A DNA stretch of 37,674 bases from an uncultured Planctomycetota bacterium (GTDB lineage: Bacteria > Planctomycetota > Phycisphaerae > Phycisphaerales > UBA5793), in NCBI GenBank assembly GCA_900696685.1, contig CAADHA010000038.1, forward strand, positions 1 to 37,674, written 5' to 3'. The notes under the pieces are model-generated. The model was not told the DNA's origin, ran no database searches, and saw nothing but the letters and a program-made list of their open reading frames with translations. This document shows, one piece after another, positions 15,166-21,746 of this stretch (positions are counted from its first letter, which is position 1; the number at the start of each line of letters is the position of its first letter). The position numbers were made by a program, and so were the translations under genes.

Positions 15166-15821
15166 TCCTTCTCCGCGCTTTCCTCGGCGGTCGGCTCTTC
15201 CTTCTTCTCGCCGATGATCTCGGGTTCGGCGCCTTCGGGTTCGACGGCAGGGGCCTCCTCTTCCGCGCGCACGACCGAAACCTGGCAGATCAGTTCATCG
15301 GGATCTTCATCAAGGTCAAGCCCGGCGGGAAGTTGAATCTGCCGAGCCGTGAGGAACGCGCCGGCTTCGAGCGCCGAGACGTCCACCTGGATCGCCTCGG
15401 AGGGCACGTCGGCCGCGAGGCACGAAATCCCGATGCTGTCCTTGACGAGCCGCAGGATGGCGCCCTCGGTCTTGAGCCCGACGGGCTTGCCGATCAGTTT
15501 GATGAGCACGTGAACGCTCACGCGCTCGGTGAGGTCGATGCGGGTGAGGTCCACGTGAATGACGTTGGTGCCGAGATAATCAAACTGCAATTCGTTGACG
15601 AGGCAGGTCTCGGCGCCCGATCCTTCCAGCGCGATGGAGAGGACGCGCTGCCCGCGGCTGAGATGCGTGAGGAGGTCCTTGCCGTTCACGCTCACGGCGA
15701 CGGGATCCTGCTTGTGGCCGTAGATCACCGCGGGCAACTCGCCGGCAGCGCGGAGCCGTCGCGCGTACCGGCTGCCGAGTCGATCGCGCTTGCGGGCCTG
15801 GACGGTCGGTGTCTTTCCCAT
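15162..15821 (-). CDS. rplY: 50S ribosomal protein bL25, two-domain CTC form
   Basis: 219 residues from ATG 15821, chosen for AGGAACAGGA just upstream and because the L25 domain begins there. Residues ~5-90 are the 5S-rRNA-binding L25 domain (LGSRYARRLRAAGELPAVIYG, QFDYLGTNVIHVDLTRI). Residues ~95-186 are the beta-rich TL5/CTC domain (LIGKPVGLKTEGAIL, VDVSALEAG). The final ~33 residues are a Glu-rich acidic tail ending AEESAEKE. Overlaps pth by four bases and follows prs after 66 bp. Confidence 0.95.
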   Translation of the reverse strand: MGKTPTVQARKRDRLGSRYARRLRAAGELPAVIYGHKQDPVAVSVNGKDLLTHLSRGQRVLSIALEGSGAETCLVNELQFDYLGTNVIHVDLTRIDLTERVSVHVLIKLIGKPVGLKTEGAILRLVKDSIGISCLAADVPSEAIQVDVSALEAGAFLTARQIQLPAGLDLDEDPDELICQVSVVRAEEEAPAVEPEGAEPEIIGEKKEEPTAEESAEKE

Positions 15822-15887
15822 GTTCCTGTTCCTGTCTGGTTCTCTGGAGTGAGTGGGTCGCGGCGGCATGCCGCGAGTTTCGCCGGG

Positions 15888-16871
15888 TTATCTCTTGCTC
15901 CCGACGCGGTTCTGAAAGAGGGCTGATACGGAGACGTTGTGATGAATGCGCCTGATCGCCTCGCCGATGAGCGGCGCGACGGAGAGTTCAACAAGTTTGT
16001 GCGCGATGGGATTGCACCTCGCGCCAAGCGGGATCGAGTCGGTCAGGATGATCCGTTCGATCGGAGCCTCGGCGAGGCGTTCGAGCGCCAGGCCGACGAG
16101 CACGCCGTGCGTCGCCCCGACGATGACGCGTTTCGCGCCGCGGTCCATCACGACGCGGGCCGCCTCGGTCACCGTTCCCGCCGTGCTGATCATGTCGTCA
16201 ATCATGAGCACGGTGCGATCGCGGACTTCGCCGACCATGTTGACCGCCTCGACCTGCTTGCCCGACCGGCGCCGCTTGTCGATGATGGCCAGGTCGCCGC
16301 CGAGCACGTTGGCGAACATATTGGCGACTTTCACGTTGCCCACGTCGGGCGAGACGAGCACGATCTCGCCGAGTTCCTCGCGCACCGACTGGAGGTACTC
16401 GATGACGACCGGCGCCGCTGTCAGGTGGTCCACCGGAATGTCGAAAAAACCCTGAATCTGAGCCGCGTGCAGGTCGAGCGCGAGCACGCGGCCGGCGCCG
16501 GCGGTCACGATGAGGTTGGCGACGAGTTTGGCGGTGATGGGCGTGCGGCCCTCGTCCTTGCGGTCCTGCCGCGCGTAGCCGTAGTAGGGCATGACGGCCG
16601 TGATTCGCCGCGCCGACGCCCTTCGCAGGCAGTCCATGTAGATCAGCAGTTCGACGAGATTGTCGTTCACCGGCTGGCACGTTGAGAGCATCACGAAGCA
16701 GTCGCGGCCCCGCACGTCCTCGTCGACCTTCACGATGATCTCGCCGTCGGGGAAGAGGTCCGTCGTGCTCTGCCCGAGCGGGATGCCGAGGTGGGCGCAC
16801 ACCTTCTCGCCGAAGGCGAGGCTCGAGCGGCCGGCGAAGATCTTGAGCATGTTCGTGTCGGACTGGCTCAA
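15888..16871 (-). CDS. prs: Ribose-phosphate pyrophosphokinase (PRPP synthetase)
   Basis: 327 residues if translation begins at TTG 16871. I favour this because GGAGGG lies about nine bases upstream and TTGA overlaps the stop of the upstream gene; ATG 16850, seven codons in, is the alternative and has no good ribosome binding site. It makes PRPP from ribose-5-phosphate and ATP for nucleotide, His and Trp synthesis. Visible family motifs: FPDGEIIVKVDEDVRGRD, YYGYARQDRKDEGRTPITAK (ATP and metal site), LDLHAAQIQGFF, and the PRPP-binding loop VLMIDDMISTAGT at ~221-233. Confidence 0.96.
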   Translation of the reverse strand: MSQSDTNMLKIFAGRSSLAFGEKVCAHLGIPLGQSTTDLFPDGEIIVKVDEDVRGRDCFVMLSTCQPVNDNLVELLIYMDCLRRASARRITAVMPYYGYARQDRKDEGRTPITAKLVANLIVTAGAGRVLALDLHAAQIQGFFDIPVDHLTAAPVVIEYLQSVREELGEIVLVSPDVGNVKVANMFANVLGGDLAIIDKRRRSGKQVEAVNMVGEVRDRTVLMIDDMISTAGTVTEAARVVMDRGAKRVIVGATHGVLVGLALERLAEAPIERIILTDSIPLGARCNPIAHKLVELSVAPLIGEAIRRIHHNVSVSALFQNRVGSKR

Positions 16872-17656
16872 TGGACTGCTCCCTCCGCCAGGCGTCTCGC
16901 GAGAATCGAAGAGACGAACTCCAACTGCTCGACCGTGTTGATGCTGTGAACCTCGTCGGCGCTGACGGCCTCGATCAACTCCACGGGCAGGCCGTCTCCC
17001 CGCAGAATCGCGCACACGTCCGTGAGGTAGTACTCCCCGCTCGCGTTGGCGTTGGTGAGGCGACGCAGCGAAGCAAAGAGGGATCGTGCGTCAAAGCAGT
17101 AGTAACTCGGGTTAATCTCGGTGAGGCGCCGCTGCTCGGGCGTGGCGTCCTTCTCTTCGACGATTCGCTCAAAGTGGCCGGCGGCGTCGCGCACGATGCG
17201 TCCGTAGCCGCTCGGATCGGCGACGCGGGCCGTGGCAAGCGTCGCGGCAGCGCCCTGACGCCGATGCGCCGCGACCAGCCGCCGCAGCGTCTCGGCGCGA
17301 ATGAGCGGGCCATCCCCCGCCAGCACCAGCACGTCGCCCGCGAAGCCGCGCAGCGCCGCCTCGGCCTGCAGGACGGCGTGGCCCGTGCCCAGCGCTTCCG
17401 CCTGTTCGACAAACTCGACGCCGCCCTGGCCCGCGAACGCCTCGCGCACCTTCTCGCCCTGATACCCGACGACAAGAATGATGCGCCTGCATCCCGCCGC
17501 CCTGCACGCCTCCACCACCCACTCGACCATCGGGCGCTCGCACACCGGATGAAGAACCTTGACGAGGTCAGACTTCATGCGCTTCGATCGCCCCGCCGCG
17601 AGAATGACCGCGGCAACGGGACGAGGGGATTGATATTGTTCAGAAGTCCGTGTCAT
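16868..17656 (-). CDS. GlmU-type nucleotidyltransferase, single domain (no acetyltransferase half)
   Basis: 262 residues from ATG 17656. Rossmann-like sugar-nucleotidyltransferase domain with the GlmU signature VILAAGRSKRMKSDLVKVLH at 18-36, then LGTGHAVLQAE, VLVLAGDGPLI and the product-site region NPSYYCFDA. It resembles the N-terminal uridylyltransferase half of GlmU, which makes UDP-GlcNAc for peptidoglycan and LPS. The C-terminal left-handed beta-helix acetyltransferase domain of bifunctional GlmU (~456 residues) is absent, and prs follows at once. GlcN-1-P acetylation must therefore come from another protein, or the substrate differs. The start is downstream of tRNA-Gln, not in it. Confidence 0.88.
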   Translation of the reverse strand: MTRTSEQYQSPRPVAAVILAAGRSKRMKSDLVKVLHPVCERPMVEWVVEACRAAGCRRIILVVGYQGEKVREAFAGQGGVEFVEQAEALGTGHAVLQAEAALRGFAGDVLVLAGDGPLIRAETLRRLVAAHRRQGAAATLATARVADPSGYGRIVRDAAGHFERIVEEKDATPEQRRLTEINPSYYCFDARSLFASLRRLTNANASGEYYLTDVCAILRGDGLPVELIEAVSADEVHSINTVEQLEFVSSILARRLAEGAVH

Positions 17657-17687
17657 GGACGAATGCAGAATCTCGTCGTGATTGCGT

Positions 17688-17707
17688 CCCGGCACACAAG
17701 TGCCGGG
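17688..17707 (-). other. Short perfect hairpin between tRNA-Gln and the GlmU-like gene
   Basis: CCCGGCAC at 17688-17695 and GTGCCGGG at 17700-17707 form a perfect 8-bp stem with a four-base loop. In the minus-strand transcript it lies after the tRNA and ~30 bases before the GlmU-like start. There is no T run, so it may be an RNA-processing or partial termination structure; the role is unproven. Confidence 0.5.
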
Positions 17708-17741
17708 GGTTTGCCCGGATGGTTGGCCCCATGAGGAGAAA

Positions 17742-17813
17742 CTGGCCCGCCTGGACTCGAACCAGGAAATACAGTACCAAAAACTGCTGTGTTGCCAATT
17801 ACACCACGGGCCA
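17742..17813 (-). tRNA. tRNA-Gln (anticodon TTG)
   Basis: 72 bases that fold into a full cloverleaf. The acceptor stem TGGCCCG pairs with CGGGCCA. The D arm is GTGT...ACAC. The anticodon stem is GCAGT/ACTGT (one G-T pair) with loop TTTTGGT, giving anticodon TTG. The T arm is CCTGG TTCGAGT CCAGG. The discriminator base is G. CCA is not encoded. It lies 85 bp upstream of the GlmU-like gene on the same strand and may share its promoter. Confidence 0.95.
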
Positions 17814-18011
17814 GTGGCGGGCGATGGCGGATCGCTGGCGATGAGGCGGCGTCCGGGACGAATGCTCCTGAATGCGGCTGGGAGGCGGCACGAGTCAAAC
17901 GATGCGGAATCGCGGCCTGCCGCAGCCGCCGGCGTGGACGCGCCAGGGGCGAACGGTGAAGTCCGCGGCCAAGTCCCCGTGGACTGGAAGACCGACCGGC
18001 CGCGCCGCGGT

Positions 18012-18095
18012 CCCCCATGGATGGGCCAGGCCACAAGCCAGCCCCACCCGGTCGCCTGTTGGAGACTCACAAGTGTAGACAGGGGTCCATGGGGG
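18012..18095. repeat. Inverted repeat at the 3' end of the FkbM gene
   Basis: CCCCCATGGA at 18012-18021 and TCCATGGGGG at 18086-18095 are perfect 10-base reverse complements 64 bases apart. The second arm touches the stop codon of the FkbM gene. There is no T run. It could be a 3'-end structure of the FkbM transcript or chance, since each arm holds the self-complementary CCATGG. The rest of the 282-bp gap up to tRNA-Gln shows no gene. Confidence 0.35.
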
Positions 18096-18863
18096 TCAAT
18101 GCACGCGCTGGAAACGCCGCTCCGCGGGTCGGAACAGGTAGTTCAGGTACGCCTTGCGGATCGTCGGACGCAAGGCGTCATATTCCGAAATCGGCGCCGG
18201 GCGGCCACGATGGGGGAAGAAGGCCTCGTAGCCCAGTCCCTCCAGGAATCGCACGAGCGACCCCTCGCGCACCCGCCGGTCATGAATCTCGACGACCAGC
18301 GCCGGCCGATCTCGTTCGAGCAATCGCCGTGCGCCCTCAAAGACAGCCGACTCGTGCCCCTCAACGTCGCACTTGATGAAAGCGACCGGCGGGCCGGGGT
18401 GCGACGCGAAGTATTCGTCGAGCGAGGTAATGGGAACGTCAAACGATTCGAGCGGCTCAACAGCGGTGCTTCGCCTTGACCGGCTCTCTATTTCTCCCGT
18501 CACGTCCAGGCGCGCCCCCCCGCTGTGCTTCTTCTCGCGGACCAGGCGCGTCCAACCCGGCGCCGAGGAGAGGCCGCACGGCTCAATCGTCAGGCGATCA
18601 AGGTGAAACGACCGCTTCATGCGGCCGAGGTGCTCAAGCATTTCCGGCTGGGGTTCGAAGGCGACGACGCGCCCGGCCGGGCCGACCGCTCTGTGCATCC
18701 ACCACGAGTAGAGGCCGCGATGCGCGCCGACGTCCACGGCCGTGCGCCCGTCCAGATCGCAGCGGCGCATGAAGGCGAGTTCATCGCGCTCGGAGCGCAA
18801 TCGGTACCGCCACGCGCGGTGAAGGTGATGAAGCCTCTCGAAAAGCGACAGGCAATCGGGCAC
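18096..18863 (-). CDS. FkbM-family SAM-dependent methyltransferase
   Basis: 255 residues, GTG start at 18863 with no strong ribosome binding site; the start is therefore less sure than the frame. SAM-binding motif I is AVDVGAHRGLYSWW at 42-55, followed by VVAFEPQPEML (motif II acidic residue). The FkbM-typical block FIKCDVEGHESAVFEGA and the VVEIHD strand follow. Family members O-methylate sugars or natural products, often in envelope polysaccharide synthesis. No glycosyltransferases are adjacent, so the substrate cannot be inferred from context. It is divergent from the MNT/HEPN pair (77 bp between starts). Confidence 0.88.
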   Translation of the reverse strand: MPDCLSLFERLHHLHRAWRYRLRSERDELAFMRRCDLDGRTAVDVGAHRGLYSWWMHRAVGPAGRVVAFEPQPEMLEHLGRMKRSFHLDRLTIEPCGLSSAPGWTRLVREKKHSGGARLDVTGEIESRSRRSTAVEPLESFDVPITSLDEYFASHPGPPVAFIKCDVEGHESAVFEGARRLLERDRPALVVEIHDRRVREGSLVRFLEGLGYEAFFPHRGRPAPISEYDALRPTIRKAYLNYLFRPAERRFQRVH

Positions 18864-18940
18864 GCGTCAGGATAGCCGCAGCCAATGGCTGGCGTCTTCC
18901 GAGGGCGGCTTCACGCCGTACGATTGAGCGGAGCAGATCT

Positions 18941-19257
18941 ATGGTCAGCCAACCTTCACTGGATGAGATCACGCAGACGATCGTTTCGGCACTCGATCCC
19001 CGGAGGGTGGTTGTGTTCGGCAGCCGCGCACGGGGTGACGAGCAAGCGGACAACGATCTCGATCTGATGATCGAGATGGAGACGGATCTCTCCTGGTTCG
19101 AACGGGTTCGCCAGATCGATGCGCTCTTCGCGGATCGTCGCTGGCCGATGGATTTCCTGGTTTCACGCCTGCTGAAGTGCGCCAGCAGCGCTTGCAGCGA
19201 AACTCGATGATTCGCCGGATCGAATCAGAGGGCCGGGTGCTCTATGAGCAATCCTGA
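18941..19257 (+). pseudogene. MNT-domain minimal nucleotidyltransferase, frameshifted near the C-terminus
   Basis: The open frame as read gives 89 residues and ends at 19210. The N-terminal part is a clear MNT nucleotidyltransferase: VVVFGSRARG at 23-32, and DLDL with Asp39 and Asp41 as metal ligands. After WPMDFLV the frame runs into unrelated sequence. One base over, the expected ending appears: FTPAEVRQQRLQRNSMIRRI, then EGRVLYEQS and a stop at 19255-19257, overlapping the HEPN start by 14 bp. Adding one T to the TTT at 19161-19163 restores a ~105-residue protein. Either this is a real mutation, a programmed slip or a sequencing error. In intact pairs MNT is the antitoxin, modifying or neutralising HEPN. 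Confidence 0.8.
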
Positions 19258-19630
19258 CAATCCTGCATCCTGGCTGGCCAAGGCGGAGAACGATTTCCTT
19301 TGCATTCGAAACAACCTGGACAACCAGCAGATTCCATGGGATGTCATGTGTTCCCACGCGCAGCAGGCGGCAGAAAAGATGCTCAAGGCATGCCTCGTCT
19401 CCGTCGGTCTGACCGCTCCGCGCACCCACGACCTGCTCTTCTTGTTCCGCCAGTGCCTGGATGCAGGACTTGACCTGCATCCCATCGAGGTGGATTGCCG
19501 TATTCTCAACCCTTTCGCCATCGTCGAACGGTATCCAACGGGTCCGGAGCCCTCTGAGAGCGACGACAGGGAAGCCATCCGCGCCGCTGAACACATGCGA
19601 GAGATCGTGCGGGCACACTTTGCCCAATGA
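19244..19630 (+). CDS. HEPN-domain protein, partner of the MNT gene
   Basis: 128 residues. All-helical HEPN domain with the family pattern WDVMCSHAQQAAEKMLKACLVSVG at ~32-55 and PRTHDLLFLFRQCLD at ~59-73. The ATG lies inside the restored end of the upstream MNT frame (14-bp overlap), the tight arrangement usual for MNT/HEPN pairs. Some HEPN proteins are toxic RNases with an R-x4-6-H motif; I do not see a clear one here, so activity is uncertain. It belongs to the HEPN type with the AQQAAEK signature, not obviously the HepT (DUF86) type. Intact even though its partner is frameshifted. Confidence 0.85.
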   Translation: MSNPDNPASWLAKAENDFLCIRNNLDNQQIPWDVMCSHAQQAAEKMLKACLVSVGLTAPRTHDLLFLFRQCLDAGLDLHPIEVDCRILNPFAIVERYPTGPEPSESDDREAIRAAEHMREIVRAHFAQ

Positions 19631-19697
19631 GGGTGGGAGTCGGCATGGCTGGGCCTCCATTCGCCCACATTGCTGAGGGCGGCTATACCACTCTCTC

Positions 19698-21746
19698 ATG
19701 TACCGCTCCCTGGGCGACTTTCTCGATGCACTGGATCGCGCCGGCGAACTGGTGCGCATCACTGCGCCCGTTTCGCCGCTGCTCGAAATCACCGAGATCG
19801 CCGACCGCGTGAGCAAGGCGTCCGCACCGTCAGTCGGCATCACGGGGCGCATCGTCGATCCGGATCATGCCGGTCTGGGCGGGCCGGCGCTGCTCTTTGA
19901 GAATGTCGACGGCTCTGCCTCGCGCATCCCCGTTGCGATCAACCTCTTCGGCAGTTACCGGCGCATGGAGATGTCGCTGGGCTGCCACGATGCGGGGCAC
20001 ACGCCCGGCGGCTTCGAGGCGATCGCCGACCGCATCGCCTCGCTCGTGCGTCCTCAGCTGCCCTCGGGCTGGCGCGACCTGCTGGGCAAGGCGGCGGAGT
20101 TCGCCCCCCTTCTGCGCACGCCGCCGAAAGTCGTGCGAAGCGGCGCGTGCCAGGAGATCGTGAAGACCGGCAGCGCGATCAACCTGCTCGACCTGCCGAT
20201 CTGCAAGTGCTGGCCGCTCGACGGCGACCTCGCGGGCGTCGGCTATCCGACGCCACCCGATCAGCCCGACACGAGCGCGGGTCAGGGGCGGTTCATCACC
20301 TTCGCGGGCATGTACACGATTCACGCCGACGACGCGGGCAAGGCCAGGCCGCCAAGCCGCAACATCGGCATGTACCGCGCGCAGGTCATCGACCGCACGC
20401 GCCTGATCATGCACTGGCACATGCACCACGACGGCGCGCGGCACTGGCGCTCCTGGAAGCGCCTCGGGCAGCCGATGCCCATCGCCATCGCCTTCGGAGG
20501 CGAGAGCGTTCTGCCCTACGCCGCGACCTGCCCCCTGCCTCCGGGCATCAGCGAACTGCTCATGGCCGGCTTTCTCAATCGGCGCGGCATCCGGCTTGTG
20601 CGGTGCAAGACGGTGCCGCTGCACGTTCCCGCCAACGCGGAGATCGTCATCGAGGGCTGGGTCGCGACGCAGGCCGGAGGCGTCGGCTATGACCCGCGCG
20701 CAACCGATGAGCCGCTCGGACCCGGCGCCGCCTTCGAAGGGCCTTTCGGCGATCACACCGGCTACTACTCCCTGCCCGACCGCTACCCGATCGTCCAAGT
20801 CTCCGCGGTCACGCACCGCCGCTCACCCGTGTATCCGACGACGATCGTCGGCCTGCCGCCGCAGGAGGATTACTACCTCGGCAAGGCGACGGAGCGGATC
20901 ATGCTGCCGCTTCTTCGCACGCTCATTCCCGACGTCATTGACTACGACCTGCCGATGTTCGGCGCGTTTCACAACTGCGCCTTCGTGAAGATCCGCAAGG
21001 AATACCCGCTCCAGGCGCGGCGGGTGATGCACGCGATCTGGGGCGCGGGGCAGATGGCGTGGACGAAGTTCATCATCGTCGTCGATGAGGAAGTCAACGT
21101 GCATCGGCGCGACGAGGTGCTGTCGGCGATGTTTGCCAACTGCCACTTTGCGCGCGACCTGGAACTTGTCAACGGCCCGCTGGACATCCTCGACCACGCC
21201 GCGCCTCGCCTCGGGGCGGGGCACAAACTCGGCATCGACGCCACGCGCAAGGTGCGCGGCGAAGAGGTCAACGGTATCGCCTTCGATGCGCCGCTCACAT
21301 CGGCCATGCGGGAAGCGAGCGAGGTGCTCGGCGACAACGGATCGCTGACAGTGTTCGCGCCGCAGTTCGGACGGCAACGATGCGCACTTGTGCAACTCGC
21401 GGGAAGTGCGCGGGGGCGCGGACGCCGAACACTTGAACAGGTCATCGATCAGATCGAGTGCGCGAAGCCGCAAGCGTCGTGGGAGTTCATCATTCTCATT
21501 GACGATGACGCCGACGTGCATGACGTGGACGCAGTGCTCTTCCGCTGGTGCGCGAACACCGACCCCGGGCGCGACATGATCCGCCGCGGCTCGATCATCG
21601 CTTTCGACGCCACTGCCAAAATTGCCGGAGCCGCCATCAACGGCCATGCCGTGCGCGACTACCCGCCCATTCTCCGTATGAGCGATGAGATCAGAGATCG
21701 CGTCAAGCGCCGCTGGTCGGAGTACGGCCTGGATCGCTGGAAGTGA
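19698..21746 (+). CDS. UbiD-family decarboxylase, long form
   Basis: 682 residues, against ~490 for E. coli UbiD. The start MYRSLGDFLDALDRAGELVRI is typical of the family. Conserved blocks include NLFGSYRRMEMSLG, MYRAQVIDRTRLIMHWHMHH, PFGDHTGYYSLPDRYPI, PTTIVGLPPQEDYYLGKATE and the VDEEVNVHRRDEVLSAMFAN segment at ~457-476. UbiD enzymes use prenylated FMN to (de)carboxylate aromatic or unsaturated acids, for example in quinone synthesis. Residues ~595-670 repeat the last family segment (FIILIDDDADVHDVDAVLF, then FDATAKIAG). This second copy accounts for part of the extra length. No ubiX-like flavin prenyltransferase lies nearby. Confidence 0.9.
   Translation: MYRSLGDFLDALDRAGELVRITAPVSPLLEITEIADRVSKASAPSVGITGRIVDPDHAGLGGPALLFENVDGSASRIPVAINLFGSYRRMEMSLGCHDAGHTPGGFEAIADRIASLVRPQLPSGWRDLLGKAAEFAPLLRTPPKVVRSGACQEIVKTGSAINLLDLPICKCWPLDGDLAGVGYPTPPDQPDTSAGQGRFITFAGMYTIHADDAGKARPPSRNIGMYRAQVIDRTRLIMHWHMHHDGARHWRSWKRLGQPMPIAIAFGGESVLPYAATCPLPPGISELLMAGFLNRRGIRLVRCKTVPLHVPANAEIVIEGWVATQAGGVGYDPRATDEPLGPGAAFEGPFGDHTGYYSLPDRYPIVQVSAVTHRRSPVYPTTIVGLPPQEDYYLGKATERIMLPLLRTLIPDVIDYDLPMFGAFHNCAFVKIRKEYPLQARRVMHAIWGAGQMAWTKFIIVVDEEVNVHRRDEVLSAMFANCHFARDLELVNGPLDILDHAAPRLGAGHKLGIDATRKVRGEEVNGIAFDAPLTSAMREASEVLGDNGSLTVFAPQFGRQRCALVQLAGSARGRGRRTLEQVIDQIECAKPQASWEFIILIDDDADVHDVDAVLFRWCANTDPGRDMIRRGSIIAFDATAKIAGAAINGHAVRDYPPILRMSDEIRDRVKRRWSEYGLDRWK

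Noticed and set aside
17657..18070. N-terminal extension of the GlmU-like frame by 138 codons
   Set aside because: The extension runs across the tRNA-Gln gene and has no family similarity. The nucleotidyltransferase domain starts just after ATG 17656.
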